From the NCBI GenBank assembly GCA_031769625.1, contig JAUIMM010001259.1, positions 1 through 64,000 on the forward strand: a stretch of DNA of 64,000 bases, read 5' to 3'. Source of the stretch: Taudactylus pleione (Eukaryota; Chordata; Amphibia; Anura; Myobatrachidae). Both the position numbers and the translations under genes were made by a program. Shown here piece by piece: positions 1 to 11,106 of this stretch (positions are counted from its first letter, which is position 1; the number at the start of each line of letters is the position of its first letter). The notes beneath the pieces are model-generated. The model was not told the DNA's origin. It saw only the letters and a program-made list of their open reading frames with translations, and ran no database searches.

Positions 1-74
1 TTTTCTACAAGAGGAGATAACACAAAGTAAGCGCTTTTGTTGTTTCCATTGCTTTCAATGCATTTTGTCCTAAA

Positions 75-258
75 ATGAACAATTGCTGTTTTCTCTTAAA
101 TGCAACATGGGAGAAAAACCATTTCACATTACATTTGTGGGTCTTGGTCTTCAACACATCCAGTGAAATTTTGAGCTGTCTGTGTTTGCTACAAGAGGAG
201 ATAACACAAAGTATGCGCTTTTGTTGTTTCCATTGCTTTCAATGCATTTTGGCCTAAA
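75..258 (+). repeat. Representative 184-bp satellite monomer (junction type B)
   Basis: This monomer is taken as the reference, with position 1 at the ATG after CCTAAA. Positions 1-12 are the junction box ATGAACAATTGC. Positions 40-44 are an A5 tract, 157-170 a short inverted repeat, 177-180 the GGCC (HaeIII) core, and 181-184 TAAA. Direct counting gives 70 G or C in 184 (38%). Three sites carry CpG in the common form: junction box 2-3 in type A, 27-28 and 142-143. This copy has TG at the first two of these. Its ATG and the junction TAA frame a 60-codon open frame that is a by-product of the repeat, not a gene. Confidence 0.95.
231..244. repeat. Short inverted repeat within each monomer (CATTG-CTTT-CAATG)
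   Basis: CATTG and CAATG are perfect inverted arms around a four-base CTTT spacer, at monomer positions 157-170. The element recurs in most monomers. Some carry CATTGATTTCAATG, which keeps the stem and changes the loop; others carry CATTTCTTTCAATG or CTTTGCTTTCAATG, which break it. The stem is only 5 bp, so it is at most a weak dyad symmetry. A function is not shown. Confidence 0.6.
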
Positions 259-259
259 A
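247..259. repeat. Quasi-palindromic monomer junction TTTTGGCCTAAAA
   Basis: The junction between monomers is almost self-complementary around GGCC, with T4 on one side and TA4 on the other. It is one of the best conserved parts of the unit. Rare changes include GTCC (near 69), GGAC (near 1908 and 5034) and GGCCGAAAA (near 32071, 32437 and 43283). A HaeIII digest should cut most monomers here and give a 184-bp ladder. Confidence 0.6.
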
Positions 260-2649
260 TGTGCATTTGCTGTTTTCTCTTAAATGCAACATGGGAGAAA
301 AACCATTTCACATCACATTTGTGGGTCTTGGTCTTCAACACATCCAGTGAAATTTTGAACTGTCTGTGTTTGCTACAAGAGGAGATAACACAAAGTATGC
401 GCTTTTGTTGTTTCCATTGCTTTCAATGCATTTTGGCCTAAAATGAACAATTGCTCTTTTCTCTTAAACGCAACATGGGAGAAAAACCATTTCACATCAC
501 ATTTGTGGGACTTGGTCTTCAACACATTCAGTGAAATTTTGAGCTGTCTGTGTTTGCTACAAGAGGAGATAACACAAAGTATGCATTTTTGTTGTTTCCA
601 TTGCTTTCAATGCATTCTGGCCTAAAACGTGCATTTGCTGTTTTCTCTTAAACGCAACATGGGAGAAAAACCATTTCACATCACATTTGTGGGTCTTGGT
701 CTTCAACACATCCAGTGAAATTTTGAGCTGTCTGTGTTTGCTACAAGAGGAGATATCACAAAGTATGCGCTTTTGTTGTTTCCATTTCTTTCAATGCATT
801 TTGGCCTAAAACGTGCATTTGCTGTTTTCTCTTAAACGCAACATGGGAGAAAAACCATTTCACATCATATTTGTGGGTCTTGGTCTTCAACACATCCAGT
901 GAAATTTTGAACTGTCTGTGTTTGTTACAAGAGGAGATAACACAAAGTATGCGCTTTTGTTGTTTCCATTGCTTTCAATGCATTTTGGCCTAAAATGAAC
1001 CATTGCTCTTTTCTCTTAAACGCAACATGGGAGAAAAACCATTTCACATCACATTTGTGGGACTTGGTCTTCATCACATTCAGTGAAATTTTGAGCTGTC
1101 TGTGTTTTCTACAAGAGGAGATAACACAAAGTATGCGCTTTTGTTGTTTCCATTGCTTTCAATACATTTTGGCCTAAAACGTGCATTTGCTGTTTTCTCT
1201 TAAACGCAACATGGGAGAAAAACCATTTCACATCACATTTGTGGGTCTTGGTCTTCAACACATCCAGTGAAATTTTGAGCTGTCTGTGTTTGCTACAAGA
1301 GGAGATAACACAAAGTATGCGCTTTTGTTGTTTCCATTGATTTCAATGCATTTTGGCCTAAAACGTGCATTTGCTGTTTTCTCTTAAACGCAACATGGGA
1401 GAAAAACCATTTCACATCACATTTGTGGGTCTTGGTCTTCAACACATCCGGTGAAATTTTGAGGTGTCTGTATTTGCTACAAGAGGAGATAAAACAAATT
1501 ATGCACTTTTGTTGTTTCCATTGCTTTCAATGCATTTTGGCCTAAAATGAACAATTGCTGTTTTCTCTTAAACGCAACATGGGAGAAAAACCATTTCACA
1601 TCACATTTGTGGAAGTTGGTCTTCAACACATGAAGTGAAATTTTGAGCTGTCTGTGTTTTCTACAAGAGGAGATATCACAAAGTATGCGCTTTTGTTGTT
1701 TCCATTGCTTTCAATGCATTTTGGCCTAAAATGAACAATTGCTGTTTTCTCTCAAATGCAACATGGGAGAAAAACCATTGCACATCACATTTGTGAGACT
1801 TGGTCTTCAACACATCCAGTGAAATTTTGAGCTGTCTGTGTTTGCTACAAGAGGAGATATCACAAAGTATGCACTTTTGTTGTTTCCATTGCTTTCAATG
1901 CATTTTGGACTAAAACGTGCATTTGCTGTTTTCTCTTAAACGCATCATGGGAGAAAAACCATTTCACATCACATTTGTCGTCTTGGTCTTCAACACATCC
2001 AGTGAAATTTTTAGCTGTCTGTGTTTTCTACAAGAGGAGATATCACAAAGTATGCGCTTTTGTTGTTTCCATTGCTTTCAATGCATTTTGGCCTAAAACG
2101 AGTATTTGCTGTTTTCTCTTGAACGCAACATGGGAGAAAAACCATTTCACATCACATTTGTGGGTCTTGGTCTTCAACACATCCAGTGAAATTTTGAGCT
2201 GTCTGTGTTTGCTACAAGAGGAGATAACACAAAGTATGCGCTTTTGTTGTTTCCATTGCTTTCTATGCATTTTGGCCTAAAATGAAAAATTGCTGTTTTC
2301 TCTTAAACGCAACATGGGAGAAAAACCATTTCACATCAAATTTGTGGGTCTTGGTCTTCAACACATCCAGTGAAATTTTGAGCTGTCTGTGTTTGCTACA
2401 AGAGGAGATATCACAAAGTATGCGCTTTTGTTGTTTCCATTGCTTTCAATGCATTTTGGCCTAAAACGAGCATTTGCTGTTTTCTCTTAAACGCAACATG
2501 GGAGAAAAACCATTTCACATCACATTTGTGGGTCTTGGTCTTCAACACATCCAGTGAAATTTTGAACTGTCTGTGTTTGCTACAAGAGGAGATAACACAA
2601 AGTATGCGCTTTTGTTGTTTCCATTGCTTTCAATGCATTTTGGCCTAAA

Positions 2650-3752
2650 ATGAACAATTGCTCTTTTCTCTTAAACGCAACATGGGAGAAAAACCATTTC
2701 ACATCACATTTGTGGTAGTTGGTCTTCAACACATTCAGTGAAATTTTGAGCTGTCTGTGTTTGCTACAAGAGGAGATAACACAAAGTATGCATTTTTGTT
2801 GTTTCCATTGCTTTCAATGCATTCTGGCCTAAAACGTGCATTTGCTGTTTTCTCTTAAACGCAACATGGGAGAAAAACCATTTCACATCACATTTGTGGG
2901 TCTTGGTCTTCAACACATCCAGTGAAATTTTGAGCTGTCTGTGTTTGCAACAAGAGGAGATATCACAAAGTATGCGCTTTTGTTGTTTCCATTGCTTTCA
3001 ATGCATTTTGGCCTAAAATGAACAATTGCTGTTTTCTCTTAAACGCAACATGGGAGAAAAACCATTTCACATCACATTTGTGGTAGTTGGTCTTCAACAC
3101 ATCCTGTGAAATTTTGAGCTGTCTGTGTTTGCTACAAGAGGAGATAACACAAAGTATGCTGTTTTGTTGTTTCCATTGATTTCAATGCATTTTGGCCTAA
3201 AATGAACAATTGCTGTTTTCTCTTAAAGCAAAATGGGAGAAAAACCATTTCACATCACATTTGTGGGACTTGGTCTTCAACACATCCAGTGAAATTTTGA
3301 GCTGTCTGTGTTTGCTACAAGAGGAGATATCACAAAGTATGCGCTTTTGTTGTTTTCATTGCTTTCAATGCATTTTGGCCTAAAACGTGCATTTGCGATT
3401 TTCTCTTAAACGCAACATGGGAGAAAAACCATTTCTCATCACATTTGTGGGTCTTGGTCTTCAACACATCCAGTGAAATTTTGAGCTGTCTGTGTTTTCT
3501 ACAAGAGGAGATAACACAAAGTAAGCGCTTTTGTTGTTTCCATTGCTTTCAATGCATTTTGTCCTAAAATGAACAATTGCTGTTTTCTCTTAAATGCAAC
3601 ATGGGAGAAAAACCATTTCACATTACATTTGTGGGTCTTGGTCTTCAACACATCCAGTGAAATTTTGAGCTGTCTGTGTTTGCTACAAGAGGAGATAACA
3701 CAAAGTATGCGCTTTTGTTGTTTCCATTGCTTTCAATGCATTTTGGCCTAAA
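2650..3752 (+). repeat. Six-monomer cassette, copy 1 (about 1,103 bp)
   Basis: Six variant monomers follow in a fixed order. The first has GCTCTTTTCTC, CATTCAGTG and GTATGCAT. The second is an ACGTGCATTTGC monomer. The third has GTGGTAGTTGG, CATCCTGTG, GTATGCTG and TTGATTTC. The fourth has the one-base deletion CTTAAAGCAAAATGGG. The fifth has GCGATTTTCTC, TTTCTCATC, TTTTCTAC and GTAAGCGC. The sixth has AAATGCAAC and CACATTACATTTG. The same order occurs seven times left of 24.2 kb. This copy's first monomer carries GTGGTAGTTGG, where cassette copies 3-7 carry GTGGGACTTGG. Confidence 0.88.
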
Positions 3753-4120
3753 ATGTGCATTTGCTGTTTTCTCTTAAATGCAACATGGGAGAAAAACCAT
3801 TTCACATCACATTTGTGGGTCTTGGTCTTCAACACATCCAGTGAAATTTTGAGCTGTCTGTGTTTGCTACAAGAAGATATATCACAAAGTATGCGCTTTT
3901 GTTGTTTCCATTGCTTTCAATGCATTTTGGCCTAAAATGAACAATTGCTGTTTTCTCTTAAACGCAACATGGGAGAAAAACCATTTCACATCACGTTTCT
4001 GGGTCTTGGTCTTCAACACATTCGGTGAAATTTTGAGCTGTCTGTGTTTGCTACAAGAGGAGATAACACAAAGTATGCGCTTTTGTTGTTTCCATTGCTT
4101 TCAATGCATTTTGGCCTAAA

Positions 4121-4304
4121 ATTCACAATTGCTGTTTTCTCTTAAACGAAACATGGGAGAAAAACCATTTCACATCACATTTGTGGTAGTTGGTCTTCAA
4201 CACATCCAGTGAAATTTTGAGCTGTCTGTGTTTGCTACAAGAGGAAATAACACAAAGTATGCGCTTTTGTTGTTTCCATTGATTTCAATGCATTTTGGCC
4301 TAAA
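4121..4304 (+). repeat. Monomer with third junction type ATTCACAATTGC (first of about twenty)
   Basis: The junction box is neither ACGTGCATTTGC nor ATGAACAATTGC but ATTCACAATTGC. In most copies it follows a monomer with CATTCGGTG and carries GTGGTAGTTGG (GTGGGACTTGG with GAGAAATGTTG at 15338 and 17177). Other copies start near 7247, 15338, 17177, 20672, 24535, 26374, 32628, 34650, 38142, 38326, 43475, 45313, 48805, 50645, 54137, 56529, 59471 and 63148. It is found in both domains, so it predates their separation. Confidence 0.8.
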
Positions 4305-4786
4305 ATGAACAATTGCTGTTTTCTCTTAAACACAACATGGGAAAAAAACCATTTCACATCACATTTGTGGGACTTGGTCTTCAACACATCCAGTGAAATT
4401 TTGAGCTGTCTGTGTTTGCTACAAGAGGAGATATCACAAAGTATGCGCTTTTGTTGTTTCCATTGCTTTCAATGCATTTTGGCCTAAAATGAACAATTGC
4501 TGTTTTCTCTTAAACGCAACATGGGAGAAAAACGATTTCACATCACATTTCTGGGTCTTGGTCTTCAACACATCCAGTGAAATTTTGAGCTGTCTGTGTT
4601 TTCTACAAGAGGAGATAACACAAAGTATGCGCTTTTGTTGTTTCCATTGCTTTCAATGCATTTTGGCCTAAAATGAACAATTGCTGTTTTCTCTTAAACG
4701 CAACATGGGAGAAAAACCATTTCACATCACATTTATGGGACTTGGTCTTCAACACATCCAGAGAAATTTTGAGCTATCTGTGTTTG

Positions 4787-7700
4787 CTACAAGAGGAGAT
4801 ATCACAAAGTATGCGCTTTTGTTGTTTCCATTGCTTTCAATGCATTTTGGCCTAAAATGAACAATTGCTGTTTTCTCTCAAATGCAACATGGGAGAAAAA
4901 CCATTGCACATCACATTTGTGAGACTTGGTCTTCAACACATCCAGTGAAATTTTGAGCTGTCTGTGTTTGCTACAAGAGGAGATATCACAAAGTATGCAC
5001 TTTTGTTGTTTCCATTGCTTTCAATGCATTTTGGACTAAAACGTGCATTTGCTGTTTTCTCTTAAACGCATCATGGGAGAAAAACCATTTCACATCACAT
5101 TTGTCGTCTTGGTCTTCAACACATCCAGTGAAATTTTTAGCTGTCTGTGTTTTCTACAAGAGGAGATATCACAAAGTATGCGCTTTTGTTGTTTCCATTG
5201 CTTTCAATGCATTTTGGCCTAAAACGAGTATTTGCTGTTTTCTCTTGAACGCAACATGGGAGAAAAACCATTTCACATCACATTTGTGGGTCTTGGTCTT
5301 CAACACATCCAGTGAAATTTTGAGCTGTCTGTGTTTGCTACAAGAGGAGATAACACAAAGTATGCGCTTTTGTTGTTTCCATTGCTTTCTATGCATTTTG
5401 GCCTAAAATGAAAAATTGCTGTTTTCTCTTAAACGCAACATGGGAGAAAAACCATTTCACATCACATTTGTGGGTCTTGGTCTTCAACACATCCAGTGAA
5501 ATTTTGAGCTGTCTGTGTTTGCTACAAGAGGAGATATCACAAAGTATGCGCTTTTGTTGTTTCCATTGCTTTCAATGCATTTTGGCCTAAAACGAGCATT
5601 TGCTGTTTTCTCTTAAACGCAACATGGGAGAAAAACCATTTCACATCACATTTGTGGGTCTTGGTCTTCAACACATCCAGTGAAATTTTGAACTGTCTGT
5701 GTTTGCTACAAGAGGAGATAACACAAAGTATGCGCTTTTGTTGTTTCCATTGCTTTCAATGCATTTTGGCCTAAAATGAACAATTGCTCTTTTCTCTTAA
5801 ACGCAACATGGGAGAAAAACCATTTCACATCACATTTGTGGTAGTTGGTCTTCAACACATTCAGTGAAATTTTGAGCTGTCTGTGTTTGCTACAAGAGGA
5901 GATAACACAAAGTATGCATTTTTGTTGTTTCCATTGCTTTCAATGCATTCTGGCCTAAAACGTGCATTTGCTGTTTTCTCTTAAACGCAACATGGGAGAA
6001 AAACCATTTCACATCACATTTGTGGGTCTTGGTCTTCAACACATCCAGTGAAATTTTGAGCTGTCTGTGTTTGCAACAAGAGGAGATATCACAAAGTATG
6101 CGCTTTTGTTGTTTCCATTGCTTTCAATGCATTTTGGCCTAAAATGAACAATTGCTGTTTTCTCTTAAACGCAACATGGGAGAAAAACCATTTCACATCA
6201 CATTTGTGGTAGTTGGTCTTCAACACATCCTGTGAAATTTTGAGCTGTCTGTGTTTGCTACAAGAGGAGATAACACAAAGTATGCTGTTTTGTTGTTTCC
6301 ATTGATTTCAATGCATTTTGGCCTAAAATGAACAATTGCTGTTTTCTCTTAAAGCAAAATGGGAGAAAAACCATTTCACATCACATTTGTGGGACTTGGT
6401 CTTCAACACATCCAGTGAAATTTTGAGCTGTCTGTGTTTGCTACAAGAGGAGATATCACAAAGTATGCGCTTTTGTTGTTTTCATTGCTTTCAATGCATT
6501 TTGGCCTAAAACGTGCATTTGCGATTTTCTCTTAAACGCAACATGGGAGAAAAACCATTTCTCATCACATTTGTGGGTCTTGGTCTTCAACACATCCAGT
6601 GAAATTTTGAGCTGTCTGTGTTTTCTACAAGAGGAGATAACACAAAGTAAGCGCTTTTGTTGTTTCCATTGCTTTCAATGCATTTTGTCCTAAAATGAAC
6701 AATTGCTGTTTTCTCTTAAATGCAACATGGGAGAAAAACCATTTCACATTACATTTGTGGGTCTTGGTCTTCAACACATCCAGTGAAATTTTGAGCTGTC
6801 TGTGTTTGCTACAAGAGGAGATAACACAAAGTATGCGCTTTTGTTGTTTCCATTGCTTTCAATGCATTTTGGCCTAAAATGTGCATTTGCTGTTTTCTCT
6901 TAAATGCAACATGGGAGAAAAACCATTTCACATCACATTTGTGGGTCTTGGTCTTCAACACATCCAGTGAAATTTTGAGCTGTCTGTGTTTGCTACAAGA
7001 AGATATATCACAAAGTATGCGCTTTTGTTGTTTCCATTGCTTTCAATGCATTTTGGCCTAAAATGAACAATTGCTGTTTTCTCTTAAACGCAACATGGGA
7101 GAAAAACCATTTCACATCACGTTTCTGGGTCTTGGTCTTCAACACATTCGGTGAAATTTTGAGCTGTCTGTGTTTGCTACAAGAGGAGATAACACAAAGT
7201 ATGCGCTTTTGTTGTTTCCATTGCTTTCAATGCATTTTGGCCTAAAATTCACAATTGCTGTTTTCTCTTAAACGAAACATGGGAGAAAAACCATTTCACA
7301 TCACATTTGTGGTAGTTGGTCTTCAACACATCCAGTGAAATTTTGAGCTGTCTGTGTTTGCTACAAGAGGAAATAACACAAAGTATGCGCTTTTGTTGTT
7401 TCCATTGATTTCAATGCATTTTGGCCTAAAATGAACAATTGCTGTTTTCTCTTAAACACAACATGGGAAAAAAACCATTTCACATCACATTTGTGGGACT
7501 TGGTCTTCAACACATCCAGTGAAATTTTGAGCTGTCTGTGTTTGCTACAAGAGGAGATATCACAAAGTATGCGCTTTTGTTGTTTCCATTGCTTTCAATG
7601 CATTTTGGCCTAAAATGAACAATTGCTGTTTTCTCTTAAACGCAACATGGGAGAAAAACGATTTCACATCACATTTCTGGGTCTTGGTCTTCAACACATC

Positions 7701-7912
7701 CAGTGAAATTTTGAGCTGTCTGTGTTTTCTACAAGAGGAGATAACACAAAGTATGCGCTTTTGTTGTTTCCATTGCTTTCAATGCATTTTGGCCTAAAAT
7801 GAACAATTGCTGTTTTCTCTTAAACGCAACATGGGAGAAAAACCATTTCACATCACATTTATGGGACTTGGTCTTCAACACATCCAGAGAAATTTTGAGC
7901 TATCTGTGTTTG
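4787..7912 (+). repeat. 17-monomer higher-order repeat, 3,126 bp, copy 2
   Basis: This is the second full copy of the 3,126-bp unit. The match runs 37 bases further, to 7949, where TTTTGTTTTTTCC replaces TTTTGTTGTTTCC. Private variants shared with copy 1 include the 183-bp monomer with GTCGTCTTGG (near 5103), ACGAGTATTTGC (near 5224), GAAGATATATCAC (near 6999) and the ATTCACAATTGC junction (7247). The breakpoint lies inside a monomer, at the same phase as the left edge of copy 1, as expected from unequal crossing over in register. Confidence 0.93.
5776..6878 (+). repeat. Six-monomer cassette, copy 2
   Basis: It lies exactly 3,126 bases after copy 1 and is part of the second 17-monomer HOR unit. 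It shares the GTGGTAGTTGG form of the first monomer with copy 1, and no difference between the two was noticed. Confidence 0.88.
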
Positions 7913-8350
7913 CTACAAGAGGAGATATCACAAAGTATGCGCTTTTGTTTTTTCCTTTGCTTTAAATGCATTTTGGCCTAAAACTTGCATTTGCTGTTTT
8001 CTCTTAAATGCAACATGGGAGAAAAACCATTTCACATCACATTTGTGGGTCTTGGTCTTCAACACATCCGGTGAAATTTTGAGCTGTCTGTGTTTGCTAC
8101 AAAAGGAGATATCACAAAGTATGCGCTTTTGTTATTTCCATTGCTTTCAATGCATTTTTGCCTAAAACGTGCATTTGCTGTTTTCTCTTAAACGAAACAT
8201 GGGAGAAAAACCATTTCACATCACATTTGTGGGTCTTGGTCTTCAACACATCCAGTGAAATTTTGAGCTGTCTGTGTTTGCTACAAGAGGAGATAACACA
8301 AAGTATGCGCTTTTGTTGTTTCCATTGCTTTCAATGCATTTTGGCCTAAA

Positions 8351-9451
8351 ATGAACAATTGCTCTTTTCTCTTAAACGCAACATGGGAGAATAACCATTT
8401 CACATCACATTGGTGGGACTTGGTCTTCAACACATTCAGTGAAATTTTGAGCTGTCTGTGTTTGCTACAAGAGGAGATAACACAAAGTATGCATTTTTGT
8501 TGTTTCCATTGCTTTCAATGCATTCTGGCCTAAAACATGCATTTGCTGTTTTCTCTTAAACGCAACATGGGAGAAAAACCATTTCACATCACATTTGTGG
8601 GTCTTGGTCTTCAACACCCAGTGAAATTTTGAGCTGTCTGTGTTTGCTACAAGAGGAGATATCACAAAGTATGCGCTTTTGTTGTTTCCATTGCTTTCAA
8701 TGCATTTTGGCCTAAAATGAACAATTGCTGTTTTCTCTTAAACGCAACATGGGAGAAAAACCATTTCACATCACATTTGTGGTAGTTGGTCTTCAACACA
8801 TCCTGTGAAATTTTGAGCTGTCTGTGTTTGCTACAAGAGGAGATAACACAAAGTATGCTGTTTTGTTGTTTCCATTGATTTCAATGCATTTTGGCCTAAA
8901 ATGAACAATTGCTGTTTTCTCTTAAAGCAAAATGGGAGAAAAACCATTTCACATCACATTTGTGGGACTTGGTCTTCAACACATCCAGTGAAATTTTGAG
9001 CTGTCTGTGTTTGCTACAAGAGGAGATATCACAAAGTATGCGCTTTTGTTGCTTTCATTGCTTTCAATGCATTTTGGCCTAAAACGTGCATTTGCGATTT
9101 TCTCTTAAACGCAACATGGGAGAAAAACCATTTCTCATCACATTTGTGGGTCTTGGTCTTCAACACATCCAGTGAAATTTTGAGCTGTCTGTGTTTTCTA
9201 CAAGAGGAGATAACACAAAGTAAGCGCTTTTGTTGTTTCCATTGCTTTCAATGCATTTTGTCCTAAAATGAACAATTGCTGTTTTCTCTTAAATGCAACA
9301 TGGGAGAAAAACCATTTCACATTACATTTGTGGGTCTTGGTCTTCAACACATCCAGTGAAATTTTGAGCTGTCTGTGTTTGCTACAAGAGGAGATATCAC
9401 AAAGTATGCGCTTTTGTTGTTTTCATTGCTTTCAATGCATTTTGGCCTAAA
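8351..9451 (+). repeat. Six-monomer cassette, copy 3 (two bases short)
   Basis: It starts 2,575 bases after copy 2 (14 monomers minus 1). Its second monomer has CAACACCCAGTG near 8614 in place of CAACACATCCAGTG, a private two-base deletion. The first monomer carries GAATAACC (near 8390) and CATTGGTGGG (near 8408), and the fourth has GTTGCTTTCATTG near 9048. These are private changes. Confidence 0.85.
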
Positions 9452-11106
9452 ACGTGCATTTGCGATTTTCTCTTAAACGCAACATGGGAGAAAAACCATT
9501 TCTCATCACATTTGTGGGTCTTGGTCATCAACACATCCAGTGAAATTTTGAGCTGTCTGTGTTTTCTACAAGAGGAGATAACACAAAGTATGCGCTTTTG
9601 TTGTTTCCATTGCTTTCAATGCATTTTGGCCTAAAACGTGCATTTGCTGTTTTCTCTTAAACGCAACATGGGAGAAAAACCATTTCACATCACATTTGTG
9701 GGTCTTGGTCTTCAACACATCCGGTGAAATTTTGAGGTGTCTGTATTTGCTACAAGAGGAGATAACACAAATTATGCGCTTTTGTTGTTTCCATTGCTTT
9801 CAATGCATTTTGGCCTAAAATGAACAATTGCTGTTTTCTCTTAAACGCAACATGGGAGAAAAACCATTTCACATCACATTTGTGGTAGTTGGTCTTCAAC
9901 ACATGAAGTGAAATTTTGAGCTGTCTGTGTTTTCTACAAGAGGAGATATCACAAAGTATGCGCTTTTGTTGTTTCCATTGCTTTCAATGCATTTTGGCCT
10001 AAAATGAACAATTGCTGTTTTCTCTTAAATGCAACATGGGAGAAAAACCATTGCACATCACATTTGTGAGACTTGGTCTTCAACACATCCAGTGAAATTT
10101 TGAGCTGTCTGTGTATGCTACAAGAGGAGATATAACAAAGTATGCACTTTTGTTGTTTCCATTGCTTTCAATGCATTTTGTCCTAAAACGTGCATTTGCT
10201 GTTTTCTCTTAAACGCATCATGGGAGAAAAACCATTTCACAACACATTTGTCGTCTTGGTCTTCAACACATCCAGTGAAATTTTTAGCTGTCTGTGTTTT
10301 CTACAAGAGGAGATATCACAAAGTATGCGCTTTTGTTGTTTCCATTGCTTTCAATGCATTTTGGCCTAAAACATGCATTTGCTGTTTTCTCTTAAAAGCA
10401 GCATGGGAGAAAAACCATTTCACATCACATTTGTGGGTCTTGGTCTTCAACACATCCGGTGAAATTTTGAGCTTTCTGTGTTTGCTACAAGAGGAGATAT
10501 CACAAAGTATGCGCTTTTGTTGTTTCCATTGCTTTCAATGCTTTTTGGCCTAAAACGAGTATTTGCTGTTTTCTCTTAAACGCAACATGGGAGAAAAACC
10601 ATTTCACATCACATTTGTGGGTCTTGGTCTTCAACACATCCAGTGAAATTTTGAGCTGTCTGTGTTTGCTACAAGAGGAGATATCACAAAGTATGCGCTT
10701 TTGTTGTTTCCATTGCTTTCAATGCATTTTGGCCTAAAACGTGCATTTGCTGTTTTCTCTTAAAAGCAACATGGGAGAAAAACCATTTCACGTCACATTT
10801 GTGGGTCTTGGTCTTCAACACATCCAGTGAAATTTTGAGCTGTCTGTGTTTGCTACAAGAGGAGATAACACAAAGTATGCGCTTTTGTTGTTTCCATTGC
10901 TTTCAATGCATTTTGGCCTAAAATGAACAATTGCTGTTTTCTCTTAAACACAACATGGGAGAAAAACCATTTCACATCACATTTGTGGGTCTTGGTCTTC
11001 AACACATCCAGTGAAATTTTGAACTGTCTGTGTTTGCTACAAGAGGAGATAACACAAAGTATGCGCTTTTGTTGTTTCCATTGCTTTCAATGCATTTTGG
11101 CCTAAA

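Larger units (their letters stand above)
1..1660 (+). repeat. Left entry segment of the array (about nine monomers)
   Basis: The first 358 bases match 3495-3852 and 6621-6978 with no difference seen. They hold the tail of a GTAAGCGC monomer, then a CACATTACATTTG monomer, then one with junction ATGTGCATTTGC. After base 358 the order departs from the 3,126-bp HOR. Monomers near 1372-1923, including CATCCGGTG followed by GAGGTG, reappear at about 9645-10196 (offset 8,273). This stretch therefore looks like a recombined variant of material found elsewhere in the left domain. No gene is seen in it. Confidence 0.85.
1661..4786 (+). repeat. 17-monomer higher-order repeat, 3,126 bp, copy 1
   Basis: Sequence from 1661 repeats at an offset of exactly 3,126. 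That is 17 x 184 minus 2, the deficit coming from a one-base deletion at GTCGTCTTGG (near 1977) and another at CTTAAAGCAAAATGGG (near 3226). Left of 1661 the match stops: TTTTCTAC here against TTTGCTAC at 4784-4791. The only substitution I noticed against copy 2 is A at 2339 for C at 5465. The unit contains one six-monomer cassette (2650-3752). Such similarity indicates a recent duplication or ongoing homogenisation. Confidence 0.93.

Noticed and set aside
143..162. Pol III B-box-like CTTCAACAC inside GGTCTTCAACACATCC
   Set aside because: One core base is wrong, no A box lies at the expected distance upstream, and no tRNA-like fold is visible. A tRNA or SINE origin is not supported.
75..257. 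60-codon open frames (MNNCCFLLNATWEK... type) repeated in most monomers, with an AGGAG-like motif before some ATGs
   Set aside because: They arise from a 184-base period with ATG and TAA at the junction. The ATG exists only in the ATGAAC junction form, one- and two-base indels spread freely, and all frames vary alike. No promoter or splice structure is seen. AGGAG is part of the repeat CTACAAGAGGAGATA, not a ribosome site.
2043..2270. Reverse-strand open frames of 62-111 codons, for example at 2043-2270 and 15820-16155
   Set aside because: They are the antisense reading of the same monomers and change length with each small indel. Nothing suggests a gene.
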